A DNA stretch of 64,000 nt from Candidatus Planktophila sp. (lineage in GTDB: Bacteria; Actinomycetota; Actinomycetes; Nanopelagicales; Nanopelagicaceae), in the NCBI GenBank assembly GCA_003569185.1, contig BGOJ01000001.1, positions 128,557 to 192,556 of the forward strand, read 5' to 3'. A model generated the notes under the pieces. It had not been told where the DNA came from. It saw only the letters and a list, made by a program, of their open reading frames with translations, and did no database searches. The position numbers and the translations under genes are program-made. Shown one piece after another: positions 55,500-64,000 of this stretch (its first letter is position 1; every line of letters starts with the position of its first letter).

Positions 55500-56744
55500 A
55501 TGAAGAAAAATCCTGCAAAGGTAGCGATTGTTGCTCTTGCAGCTGCAGCTGTTAGCTTGACACTAGTATCAAGCTCATCATCTGCTGCTACAACTCTGTA
55601 TATTTCTTCAGATCTTCCAAAACAAGGTGGATCTGCTGATCAGAGCGCATCAACAAACAAAGCTATCCGTCTGCTTCTAAAGCAGATGAATAACAAAGCT
55701 GGCAAGTTCACAATCAAGTTCCGCGAGTATGACAACTCAACAGCCGCTAAAGGCTCATGGGATGATGCTCAATGCGCAAAGAACGCACAAGCACACGTTG
55801 CAGCTCGTGACGAAGTTGCGGTAATGGGTACATATAACTCAGGTTGCGCAAAAATTATTGTGCCAATCTTGAACCAAGATCCTAAGGGTCCAATGGTGAT
55901 GGTATCTAACGCAAACACAAACCCTGGTCTAACAAAGACATGGGGACCTGGCGAGCCAGAAAAGTATTACCCAACAGGAAAGCGTAACTACTTCCGTGTT
56001 GTAACAACTGATGATAACCAAGGTGCAGCTGCTGCAGAGTATGCAAAGAGCCTAGGCGTTAAGAAGGTTTATGTTCTTAACGATCGTCAAACATACGGAC
56101 AAGGCGTTGCACAAGCTTTCACAACAAGCGCAAAGAAGCTAGGACTAACAGTTCTATCTGATGGTGTTGCTGGTGAAGGTTGGGATGACAAGGCTTCAAA
56201 CTACGAAGCACTATTTACAAAGATCAAGGCACTTACACCTGACATGGTTTATGTAGGCGGAATCTTTGATCTAAACGGTGGACAATTAGTTAAGGACAAG
56301 GTTAAGTACCTTGGATCTAACACCGCTGTTAAGTTCATGATGCCAGACGGCTTCACTGGATACCCAGACTTCTTGGCTCTGCCAGAGGCTGCTGGTGCTT
56401 ACCTTTCATTTACTGGTCTTTCAATTGATCAGTTCCCTAAGGGTGGAGTAGCAGAACAATTCCAGGATGAATACCTACTAACTTACGGTGAGGCTCCAAC
56501 AAGCTCATTCTCTGTTTACGGTGCAGCAGCTGCTCAAGTAATCCTTGATGCAATCTCTCGCTCAAACGGAACACGTAAGGACATCTTCGCAAAGATGGCA
56601 ACAGTAAACATTCCTGCATCTAAGTCAGTTGTAGGAACAGCACTTAAGTTCGATAAGAACGGTGACATCATGTCAAGAGATATCACAATTCTGATCGTAA
56701 AGGACAAGACTGAGACCTTCGTAAAGAAGATCACAGTTAAGTAA
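55500..56744 (+). CDS. Liv-type ABC transporter substrate-binding protein without lipobox
   Basis: Extracytoplasmic receptor, 414 residues, of the type-I fold family used for branched-chain amino acids and amides. N-terminal signal-like segment (basic start, then VAIVALAAAAVSLTLVSS), then the mature start around ASTTLYISSDLP. Later: YNSGCAKIIVPILNQ near residue 115, VYVLNDRQTYGQGVAQAF near residue 190 and SFSVYGAAAAQVILDAI. It lacks any Cys after the signal, so it cannot be a lipoprotein; it may stay attached by an uncleaved helix or be released. A strong hairpin follows, before livH. Which substrate it binds cannot be told. Confidence 0.9.
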   Translation: MKKNPAKVAIVALAAAAVSLTLVSSSSSAATTLYISSDLPKQGGSADQSASTNKAIRLLLKQMNNKAGKFTIKFREYDNSTAAKGSWDDAQCAKNAQAHVAARDEVAVMGTYNSGCAKIIVPILNQDPKGPMVMVSNANTNPGLTKTWGPGEPEKYYPTGKRNYFRVVTTDDNQGAAAAEYAKSLGVKKVYVLNDRQTYGQGVAQAFTTSAKKLGLTVLSDGVAGEGWDDKASNYEALFTKIKALTPDMVYVGGIFDLNGGQLVKDKVKYLGSNTAVKFMMPDGFTGYPDFLALPEAAGAYLSFTGLSIDQFPKGGVAEQFQDEYLLTYGEAPTSSFSVYGAAAAQVILDAISRSNGTRKDIFAKMATVNIPASKSVVGTALKFDKNGDIMSRDITILIVKDKTETFVKKITVK

Positions 56745-56766
56745 TACCCCTTATATAAGGTATAGA

Positions 56767-56800
56767 TTTGGGTGGCCCGCCATTAGGTGGGCCACCCAAA
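56767..56800 (+). other. Strong intercistronic hairpin between the binding protein and permeases
   Basis: A 15-bp stem with one G-T pair (TTTGGGTGGCCCGCC / GGTGGGCCACCCAAA) and ATTA loop. No T run follows, so it probably stabilises the binding-protein mRNA or reduces readthrough to the permease genes, as REP-type elements do in other binding-protein operons. Function inferred. Confidence 0.7.
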
Positions 56801-56921
56801 CTCTTGCTAACGAGAGCAAGTCAGCTATTACCTAGTTGGGCCATACTGTTGTATCTTTCGGCATAACCTTTCAAGGTTCGACCCTTAGAAATTAGGGGAT
56901 AGTAGAAAGTAAGGAGTTACC

Positions 56922-57974
56922 TTGGCCAAAGCAGTTGAGGCAAAGAAATTTAGCGGCACTCCTGGTCAGATCCGCCAACAAAGAGTTGAAAGAGCTGGCG
57001 CTATTGCAATTAGTGCAATCGCAGCTGTTTGGATGTTAGCCAACTTAATTAAGGCTCCAGAGCAATTTGCACAGGTTGCAATCTCAGGATTACGTAACGG
57101 CTTGATCTACGCATTGATCGCCCTTGGCTACACACTTGTTTATGGAATTATTGAATTAATTAACTTTGCTCACGGAGATCTCTTCATGCTTAGCGCTGTT
57201 TTCTCCTCCTTCTTTATCACCTATTGGATGGGTGCTGAAGAGTCCAATGGATATGGCTGGTTTGCATTTGGTTTGTGTTTGATTGCAGTGATGATATTTG
57301 GTGCAGTAATAAATGTTTTAATTGAGCGATTGGCATATCGAAGATTGCGCCACGCACCACGGCTTGCACCTCTTATTACCGCGGTTGGTATGTCATTTTT
57401 ACTTAACTTTGTTGGTTTAAAGTGGAATGGTTCAACACCACGTCAGTGGCCAACAGTTATCCCAAGTGGCGATATAAATATTGGTGAGGTAAGAATCAGC
57501 ATGATCACTGTGTGGTTATTCCTTGTTGGATTCCCACTTCTTCTTGCTTTGAATTATTTGGTCACAAACACTAAGCAAGGAAAGGCGATGCGAGCAACCT
57601 CCCAAGATCGCGATGCCTCAACACTTATGGGAATTAATGTTAATAAAACAATTGCCTTCACTTTCGCCCTTGGTGGTGCGATGGCCGGTGCTGCTGGACT
57701 TTTGTATCAGCAATCAATTGGAACAACTAGCTATAATCTAGGATTCCAACTTGGCTTAATCGCATTTACATCCGCCGTACTTGGTGGAATTGGAAATCTT
57801 TGGGGCGCAGTTGTTGGCGGTCTTTTGATCGGCTTAATCCAAGGATTAAATGATGGTCTGCCAATTGCATTTGGTCAGCAATGGTCACAATCGGTGGTGT
57901 TTACAATCTTGATTATCATCTTGGTATTTAAGCCAGCTGGCTTACTCGGTAAAGCTGTTACGGAAAAGGTCTAA
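56922..57974 (+). CDS. livH: Branched-chain amino acid-type ABC permease LivH
   Basis: A 350-residue permease with eight or more helices; typical LivH features are the N-terminal GLRNGLIYALIALGYTLVYGIIELINFAHGD cut and the coupling-helix segment KQGKAMRATSQDRDASTLMGINVNKTI near residue 230. AAGGAG six bases before TTG 56922 decides the start. It pairs with LivM. Confidence 0.92.
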   Translation: MAKAVEAKKFSGTPGQIRQQRVERAGAIAISAIAAVWMLANLIKAPEQFAQVAISGLRNGLIYALIALGYTLVYGIIELINFAHGDLFMLSAVFSSFFITYWMGAEESNGYGWFAFGLCLIAVMIFGAVINVLIERLAYRRLRHAPRLAPLITAVGMSFLLNFVGLKWNGSTPRQWPTVIPSGDINIGEVRISMITVWLFLVGFPLLLALNYLVTNTKQGKAMRATSQDRDASTLMGINVNKTIAFTFALGGAMAGAAGLLYQQSIGTTSYNLGFQLGLIAFTSAVLGGIGNLWGAVVGGLLIGLIQGLNDGLPIAFGQQWSQSVVFTILIIILVFKPAGLLGKAVTEKV

Positions 57975-57977
57975 GCC

Positions 57978-59165
57978 ATGGCTAAAACATCTGTTTCAAA
58001 CAATGTAACTCGATCTAACCGAAAGTGGATTATTGGTTACTCAATTGCTGGATTAATTCTTTTTATTACCTACCAATTTTTAATTCCTTGGGAAGGTCTG
58101 CCTCTTGGAATTTATGATGCGGTTTACCAATGGATGCCACCATCAGCAATAAATGAATCTTTGGTCTATGTGATTATGGCTTTGGGTTTAAATATTGTGG
58201 TTGGTTACGCCGGTTTGCTTGATTTAGGTTATGTGGCTTTCTGGGCAATCGGCGGATACTGCGCTGGTTGGTTTATGTCAGAGTTCTTCTACTTCTTAAA
58301 TATTCACTTCTTAGGCTCAGTGCCAGCAGAGGCCCCTGGTATTCACATCAACTTCTGGATGGTGTTATTAATTGGTGGATTTGTTTGTGCCCTATTTGGA
58401 ATCTTAATTGGTGCGCCAACTCTTCGGTTAAAGAGTGATTACTTAGCGCTGGTAACACTTGGTTTTGGTGAGATTATCCCGCAAGTCTTTTTCAATGGTG
58501 AGAACTTCTTTGGCTTTAACATATCCAATGGAACTAAGGGAATTGTGCGAGTTGATCCAATTCCTGTTGGAGTTAAGGATCTTGGACCATTTGATTTTGG
58601 TTGGAAATTATTAATCTTCTTACTTCTTACTGCTGTAATGGTATTTATCTCCCTTCGCCTGCGTCGTGGCCGGTTAGGCCGGGCTTGGCTTGCCATCCGT
58701 GAGGATGAGTTAGCAGCTTCCATGATGGGTGTGCCATTGATGCGTACCAAACTAGCTTCATACGCTGTTGGCGCTTTTGCTGGCGGTCTTGGTGGTGTGG
58801 CATTTGCTACCCACGTTGATGGTGTTTATGCCGAGCGATTTAACTTCACCATCTCAATCTTCTTACTTGCCATGGTGGTTCTTGGCGGTATGGGAAATGT
58901 TTGGGGCGTAATCCTTGGCGCATTTATTCTCTCTTGGGTAAATGGCAATGGCTTAACTGCATTTGGTCAGTTCTACAATGATCGATTTGGTACTGAGGTT
59001 GATTTTGCCTCCTTCACCTTCTTGCTCTTTGGATTAGTACTTATTTTGATGATGCTATTTAAGCGAGAGGGCTTACTACCTGAATCTCGTTTGAAGTTGA
59101 TGCTTCACGAGGATGAGCTAGATGATGAAGATGCATCTGGTTCAAAGAAGAAAGTGGGTAAGTAA
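57978..59165 (+). CDS. livM: Branched-chain amino acid-type ABC permease LivM
   Basis: The partner permease, 395 residues. Motifs: NIVVGYAGLLDLGYVAFWAIGGY, LGFGEIIPQVFFNGENFFG, RLGRAWLAIREDELAASMMGV (coupling helix) and GGLGGVAFATH. Acidic C-terminal tail (DELDDEDAS). Follows livH by four bases. Confidence 0.92.
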   Translation: MAKTSVSNNVTRSNRKWIIGYSIAGLILFITYQFLIPWEGLPLGIYDAVYQWMPPSAINESLVYVIMALGLNIVVGYAGLLDLGYVAFWAIGGYCAGWFMSEFFYFLNIHFLGSVPAEAPGIHINFWMVLLIGGFVCALFGILIGAPTLRLKSDYLALVTLGFGEIIPQVFFNGENFFGFNISNGTKGIVRVDPIPVGVKDLGPFDFGWKLLIFLLLTAVMVFISLRLRRGRLGRAWLAIREDELAASMMGVPLMRTKLASYAVGAFAGGLGGVAFATHVDGVYAERFNFTISIFLLAMVVLGGMGNVWGVILGAFILSWVNGNGLTAFGQFYNDRFGTEVDFASFTFLLFGLVLILMMLFKREGLLPESRLKLMLHEDELDDEDASGSKKKVGK

Positions 59166-59169
59166 TCCC

Positions 59170-59949
59170 ATGGCTAATGTATTAGAGGCACAAAATATCT
59201 CAGTTCAATTTGGTGGATTACTAGCGGTCAACAATGTGACCTTTAATATTCCAAACAAATCAATTGTTTCTTTAATTGGCCCAAATGGTGCTGGTAAGAC
59301 CACCTTCTTTAACGTCTTAACTGGTCTATATAAACCATCTGCTGGAAAGATTGTTTATGGTGATCGCGAAATTACAGATCTGCCACCACATAAGATTGCA
59401 GAGATTGGTATTGCTCGAACCTTCCAAAATATTCGCCTATTTGGTTTGATGACTGCGCAAGAGAATTTACTTGTTGCGATGCACTCACACTTAAAGGCTG
59501 GTATTACCTCAACAATTCTTAGAACTCCTAAGCAACGCAAAGAGGAGCGCGAAGCAGAGGCCAAAGCACAGGAGATCCTAGATTTCGCAGGTGTTGGCAA
59601 GTGGACACATGAGTTTGCAAGAAATCTTTCCTATGGTGATCAACGCCGTCTTGAGGTTGCTAGAGCTCTTGCCCTAAATCCAAAGGTTTTATTACTTGAT
59701 GAGCCAACTGCTGGAATGAATGCCCAGGAATCACAGGTGTTTATTGATTTCATCAACAAATTAGTTTCAGAGCGTGATATCGCAGTTATGTTAATTGAAC
59801 ATGACATGAAGGTTGTTATGGCTCTTTCACAACGAATCACCGTGCTAGATCAAGGTGAGAAGATCGCTGAAGGATCCCCAGATGAGATTAAAAATAACCC
59901 TCGAGTTATTGAGGCATATCTTGGCAAGCCTAAGGGAGCTAGAAAATGA
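59170..59949 (+). CDS. livG: Branched-chain amino acid-type ABC ATPase LivG
   Basis: An ATP-binding subunit of about 259 residues. Walker [13 protein letters not shown], LivG-type RTFQNIRLFG loop, signature NLSYGDQRRLEVARAL and Walker B VLLLDEPTAGMN, followed by VMLIEHDMKVVM. The ATG at 59170 (MANVLEAQN) is the expected start, with TAATCCC upstream of it as the only spacer from livM; an earlier frame from 59122 overlaps livM. Overlaps livF. Confidence 0.94.
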   Translation: MANVLEAQNISVQFGGLLAVNNVTFNIPNKSIVSLIGPNGAGKTTFFNVLTGLYKPSAGKIVYGDREITDLPPHKIAEIGIARTFQNIRLFGLMTAQENLLVAMHSHLKAGITSTILRTPKQRKEEREAEAKAQEILDFAGVGKWTHEFARNLSYGDQRRLEVARALALNPKVLLLDEPTAGMNAQESQVFIDFINKLVSERDIAVMLIEHDMKVVMALSQRITVLDQGEKIAEGSPDEIKNNPRVIEAYLGKPKGARK

Positions 59950-60659
59950 GTGCGATGTTAGAGGTTAAAAATATCGAGGTTGCCTACGGCAAAATCATTG
60001 CAGTCAAAGATATCTCTGTAACTGTTAATAATGGTGAGATTGTTACCTTAATTGGTTCAAATGGTGCTGGTAAATCAACCACACTTCGCACAATTTCAGG
60101 ATTAATCAAACCTAAATCTGGTGAGATTACATTTAATGGCAAGCGTATTGATGGCATGCCAGGCCATGAGATTGTTGGCATGGGAATTTGTCATTCACCA
60201 GAAGGAAGAAGAATTTTCCCTCGTATGACTGTTAAGGAAAATCTTGAGCTGGGCGCATTCCTTAGAAATGATAAGAGCGCGGTAAATGCTGATATGGAAC
60301 GGGTTTTAGATCTATTCCCACGTTTGAAAGAGCGTATTAAGCAAACTGCTGGAACTATGTCAGGTGGTGAGCAACAGATGCTCGCCGTAAGCCGGGCATT
60401 AATGGGAGATCCAAAGCTATTACTACTGGATGAGCCATCAATGGGTCTTGCGCCAGTATTAGTGGAATTAATCTTTGACACTATTGTGAAGATTCGAAAG
60501 CAAGGAATTACTATCTTGCTTATTGAGCAAAATGCTACCGCTGCCCTTGAGGTTGCAGATCGTGCTTATGTTCTTGAATCTGGCAAGGTGAAGATGAGTG
60601 GCAGTGCTAAAGAGTTAAGCGCTGATGACAAGGTAACAAAGGCTTACTTAGGTCACTAA
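59946..60659 (+). CDS. livF: Branched-chain amino acid-type ABC ATPase LivF
   Basis: A 237-residue second ATP-binding subunit. Walker A GSNGAGKSTTLRT, the LivF-typical HSPEGRRIFPRMTVKENLELGAF loop in part, signature TMSGGEQQMLAVSRALM and Walker B LLLLDEPSMGLAP. It completes a five-gene importer with the binding protein, LivH, LivM and LivG, and is convergent with the FAD oxidoreductase 20 bases away. Confidence 0.94.
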   Translation: MSAMLEVKNIEVAYGKIIAVKDISVTVNNGEIVTLIGSNGAGKSTTLRTISGLIKPKSGEITFNGKRIDGMPGHEIVGMGICHSPEGRRIFPRMTVKENLELGAFLRNDKSAVNADMERVLDLFPRLKERIKQTAGTMSGGEQQMLAVSRALMGDPKLLLLDEPSMGLAPVLVELIFDTIVKIRKQGITILLIEQNATAALEVADRAYVLESGKVKMSGSAKELSADDKVTKAYLGH

Positions 60660-60679
60660 GAGTTTTTTCTTACCCTGCT

Positions 60680-62031
60680 TTAACCCATTACCGTTCCGCT
60701 AGTTAAATTCCGGGCGCGCTTTCTAGAAAATGTACCTAAATTAATCGCACTTTTACTCTTTGTGCATTGATAAACCACTGCCTGATTATCATGATCAGCA
60801 CCATTTTCAACCTGATCTATTAAGTGGGCCATGATTAAGCCAGCACCTGGTGCGTTTTTAAATTGATTGCCACTTGTTCCAATTGCCACATAAAACCCTG
60901 GCACATCAGTCTTGTCATAGATTGGTGTCCAATCAGATGAAACATCATAAACTCCAACTACTCCAACTGGGGTGGAAGGAATTTGAGCTGCTGGAAATCT
61001 TCTAGCAAAACGGTAGGTTTGGATTCAAAAACTTCAACAGTTCTTGTCATATTAACTTCATCAACCTTGTCTGGCTCAACCCACTCCAAAACATCACACT
61101 CTGGCTCTGTGCCACCAACTAAGGTAATTCCACCAGGGCCAGATCTAACATAGGTGCCAAGATCTAAATCTCCCATGATTGGACCGGGCAAAATATCCTT
61201 TGGTGTTGATATCTGGTGCACCTCAGCACGTAATGGTCTTAACTCCATCGTGAAATCACTGCCAGCACCTGCCATTTGATTTATTAAAGTCGACCAAGGC
61301 CCTGCCACATTAACAATTACATCAGCAGTAATTACTTCACTGCCAGTATCTAGAACCTTCTTACTTTGGGAATCAAAATCACTCAGCCTAACCCCACTCA
61401 CCCTGCCATCCTTTTTTTCAATTCCAATAACCGCTTTTCTAAATTTAAAACTTACCCCTTCACGTTTTGCTGCTGCTGCAAAGTTTTGCGCAGCAAGGAG
61501 GGGATCTGAGACATAGCCACCATGTTTAGAAAAGATTGCACCTAGCTCCTCCGTCGCCTCATTGAAGAACTCATCTGATTTAACTGGTTTGTTTGGCCAA
61601 TACCTGCCAGCATCAATGCCAACCATTCGTTTCTTTAAAGTATTTGAATCCCAGATCTCATATGGAATACCAGCCCGATCAAAGAGCGCCATAGTTTTAT
61701 CATTTGAAAGCACTGGCACATCCAACATCACATAACCACGATCCTCTAAATGCGCATAGTGATCTTGTGAGTTACTTAATGGATTATTTGAGTATGAGTT
61801 TGTGCCATCAATTAACTCTTTAAACTCTTTCCATAAAAAGTAAGACTCCCAGGAGAGTGCAACTGCGTCAAAGGTTGAGTAATTAAATCTAACTACCGCA
61901 CTTGATGCGCTAGTTGAACCCATACCAGCAGCTGAGTTTCGCTCCACCACTGTCACATCATGGCCAAGACGTTTTAGTTGTAATGCAATGGATGAGCCAA
62001 TGACACCTGCGCCAATTACCACTGCATGCAT
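60680..62031 (-). CDS. FAD-dependent amino acid/sarcosine-type oxidoreductase, split by a one-base frameshift
   Basis: A DAO-family flavoenzyme. The first part (62031 to about 61021) opens with the dinucleotide fold [15 protein letters not shown] and the DAO segments [16 protein letters not shown] and [15 protein letters not shown] missing base in the run at 61018-61020 sends it to a stop at 60958. The other frame continues [16 protein letters not shown] and the C-terminal FAD loop [19 protein letters not shown] to 60680. Corrected length is 450 residues. TAACTT six bases before the ATG supports the start at 62031. The substrate is probably an N-methylated or secondary amino acid, consistent with the neighbouring Liv importer, but this is inferred. 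Confidence 0.82.
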
Positions 62032-62128
62032 GATGTTAAGTTATCGAAGATGTGGCAAATGTCAATTACTAAGGTTGAAAATAAGTGCAAAATATAGTTT
62101 TTTTGGACCAAGTGATAGATTAAGAGAT
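62032..62128. promoter_or_regulatory. Divergent promoter region FAD oxidoreductase / prpB
   Basis: TAACTT on the minus strand (62038-62043) lies six bases before the oxidoreductase ATG. TAGATT on the plus strand (62116-62121) lies seven bases before the GTG at 62129. A TATAGT at 62093-62098 could be another plus-strand -10. Matches seen; activity inferred. Confidence 0.45.
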
Positions 62129-63000
62129 GTGATGATGCAAGCAGGGGATCTATTTAAAAAAGCACTCAAAGATGAGTCCCCATTGCAGATCGTTGGGGTT
62201 ATAAATGCCAACCACGCACTCCTTGCTGAACAATCAGGTTATAAAGCGATCTATCTATCTGGTGGTGGAGTTGCAGCTGGCTCTTTGGGTGTGCCAGATC
62301 TTGGAATTACAGAATTAGAGGATGTATTAACTGATGTTAGAAGAATTGTTAATGTAACCAAGCTACCACTTTTAGTAGATATAGATACCGGCTTTGGTCC
62401 ATCTGCCTTTAATATCGCAAGAAGTATTACCTCACTGATTGCAGCAGGAGCAGCAGCTGCTCATATTGAAGATCAGGTTGGCGCTAAAAGATGTGGGCAC
62501 CGCCCAAATAAAGAGTTGGTTTCAAAGCAGGAGATGGTTGATCGAATTAGCGCAGCTGTCTCTGCCAAGGGTGATAACTCCTTCGTAATTATGGCAAGAA
62601 CTGACGCCCTCGCTGCTGAGGGAGTGGACGCTGCCCTTGATCGCGCAAAGGCTTATGTGAAGGCTGGAGCGCAAATGTTATTTGTTGAAGCAGTTGATGA
62701 TTTAAAGATCTATCAAAGATTTGCTGATGAGGTTAATGTGCCAATCCTGGCAAATATCACTGAGTTTGGTTTAACCCCAATGTTTACCACGGGGAGTTAA
62801 AAGCTGCCAAGGTTTCAATGGCACTTTATCCACTATCTGCCTTTAGAGCGATGAATAAGGCGGCCCTTGAGGTTTATCAAAGTATTAAAGCAAATGGCAC
62901 CCAAAAAGAGGTGCTCAATAAGATGCAAACCAGGGATGAGTTATATAAGAGCATTAATTACTATGAGTATGAAAAATCCTTAGATAGATTCAACAAATAG
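62129..63000 (+). CDS. prpB: 2-methylisocitrate lyase, split by a one-base frameshift
   Basis: Cleaves 2-methylisocitrate to pyruvate and succinate, last step of the methylcitrate cycle for propionyl-CoA. The first part has the PEP mutase/ICL fold: [25 protein letters not shown]-type start, DIDTGFG (metal Asp), [13 protein letters not shown] (active-site Cys in KRCGH) and MARTDALA. A missing G in the run at 62791-62794 gives a false stop at 62800; the next frame reads [20 protein letters not shown] to 63000. Corrected length is about 290 residues. The start is GTG 62129 by promoter spacing, or ATG 62132. Followed by prpC after seven bases. Confidence 0.9.
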
Positions 63001-63007
63001 TTAAATA

Positions 63008-64000
63008 ATGAGTGAGGTAAGAGTAAAAAAATCAGTTGCACTCTCAGGAGTTGTTGCCGGAGATACCGCCCTTTCAACTGTTGGACATACTGGTAATGAT
63101 CTTCACTACCGTGGGTATGAGATAAATGATCTAGCTCAAAATTGTGAGTTTGAAGAGGTTGCCTACCTAATTCTTTATGGATCACTTCCAACCAAGGGGC
63201 AATTAGCAGATTACAAAGCTCAGTTATCAAAATTACGAGAGCTGCCAGATCAAGTTAAAATAATCTTAGAAAACCTTCCTAAAACAGCCAACCCAATGGA
63301 TGTGGTTAGAACTGCTACCTCTGCCCTTGGTAGTTTCTACCCAGAGGATGAAAAACATGATGCGCAAAGCGCGCTGCTGGCTGCAAATCGGTTAATTGCA
63401 GCCTCACCATCTGCTCTTTTGTACTGGTATCACTTCTCCCACTTTGGCAAAAAGATCACGCTAAGTACTGATGCAGATGGGGTAGCAGAGCATTTCTTGC
63501 AATTATTCTTACAAGAAAAGCCAAAGCAATCTTGGGTGAAGGCAATGCAAGCATCCTTAATCTTGTATGCAGAGCATGAATTCAACGCCTCAACCTTTAC
63601 CGCCCGGGTTATTGCCGGTACTGGATCAGATATTTACTCATCCATAACCGGTGCCATTGGTGCATTACGTGGACCAAAACATGGTGGTGCTAATGAGGTC
63701 GCACTTGAAATTCAACAACGTTACAAATCAGCAGATGAAGCAGAGATTGATATCAAGAAGAGATTGGAAGTTAAAGAGGTTGTAATTGGCTTTGGTCATC
63801 CGGTCTACACAATCGCAGATCCAAGAAATCCAATTATTAAAGCGATTGCTAAATCAATCTCTACAGAAAACAATGACTTAAAGTTATTTGATGTGGCGCA
63901 GCGGATTGAATCTGTGATGATGAGTGAGAAGAAGATGTTCCCAAACCTTGACTGGTTTTCAGCTGTTGCCTACCACCAGATGGGTATTCCCATCACCTTC
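63008..64000 (+). CDS. prpC: 2-methylcitrate/citrate synthase, partial
   Basis: The first 331 codons of a short type-II citrate synthase-family enzyme; the 3' end is outside the window. Features: GVVAGDTALSTVGH near residue 16, the His in GPKHGGANEVA near residue 225, and GFGHPVYTIADPRN near residue 260 with the second active-site His, ending FPNLDWFSAVAYHQMGIP. Clustering with prpB argues for 2-methylcitrate synthase, although such enzymes often also make citrate. prpD may lie to the right of the window. Confidence 0.9.
   Translation, partial: MSEVRVKKSVALSGVVAGDTALSTVGHTGNDLHYRGYEINDLAQNCEFEEVAYLILYGSLPTKGQLADYKAQLSKLRELPDQVKIILENLPKTANPMDVVRTATSALGSFYPEDEKHDAQSALLAANRLIAASPSALLYWYHFSHFGKKITLSTDADGVAEHFLQLFLQEKPKQSWVKAMQASLILYAEHEFNASTFTARVIAGTGSDIYSSITGAIGALRGPKHGGANEVALEIQQRYKSADEAEIDIKKRLEVKEVVIGFGHPVYTIADPRNPIIKAIAKSISTENNDLKLFDVAQRIESVMMSEKKMFPNLDWFSAVAYHQMGIPITF

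Overview
The window looks like a chromosome segment of a small-genome, AT-rich freshwater actinobacterium of the acI type (Nanopelagicales; Planktophila or Nanopelagicus-like). Evidence read from the sequence: an actinorhodopsin gene; actinobacterial families such as DUF3039, DUF2017 and DUF4032; MurA with Asp in place of the catalytic Cys; Rho with an Asn/Arg-rich insert; AT-rich codon use; and very tight gene packing, including convergent genes that share stop-codon bases. I saw no insertion sequence, prophage, CRISPR array or rRNA operon. The only RNA gene is one tRNA-Leu. The species assignment is inference.

Layout. 0-5.2 kb: pntA (partial), argF, DUF3039, a secreted GH18 protein, clpS-DUF2017, and actinorhodopsin on the minus strand. 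5.4-8.5 kb: murI, rph, rdgB, and a lysine-rich membrane protein with a fibronectin III-like domain. 8.5-11.3 kb (minus): a cell-surface acyltransferase, a coiled-coil protein and tRNA-Leu(TAG). 11.4-17.8 kb: argS-lysA-hom-thrC-thrB, the aspartate-family amino acid operon. 17.9-25.6 kb: rho, rpmE, prfA-prmC-tsaC-like, glyA, a wecA-type transferase and two AtpI-like proteins. 25.8-32.5 kb: the full F-type ATP synthase operon atpBEFHAGDC. 32.5-38.4 kb: glpX, murA, an adenosylcobalamin transferase, a secreted protein, an ABC-2 exporter and a small Cys/His protein.

38.4-50.8 kb is the most interesting accessory region. It holds an IlvD/Edd dehydratase, an SDR resembling 2-keto-3-deoxy-acid 4-dehydrogenases and an FAH-family diketo-acid hydrolase, which together suggest sugar-acid catabolism. 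Embedded in it is a four-gene operon (TIM-barrel protein, SDR, APH-like kinase, enolase paralogue with altered active site) whose chemistry I cannot match to a known pathway. 50.8-60.7 kb: an AI-2E-type exporter, a DUF4032 kinase-like protein, a thioredoxin/TPR protein, an MFS transporter and a complete Liv-type ABC importer. 60.7-64 kb: an FAD oxidoreductase diverging from prpB and prpC (methylcitrate cycle), prpC running off the window.

Two window-wide patterns stand out. First, many first-in-operon genes carry a TANNNT hexamer 6-9 bases before the start codon and no Shine-Dalgarno, the signature of leaderless transcription; this fixes several start codons. Second, eight genes, including prfA, atpA and atpC, are split by single-base indels, mostly in short homopolymers, with both halves otherwise intact. 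These are most simply base-calling errors in the source sequence. I give those genes as single features over both halves.
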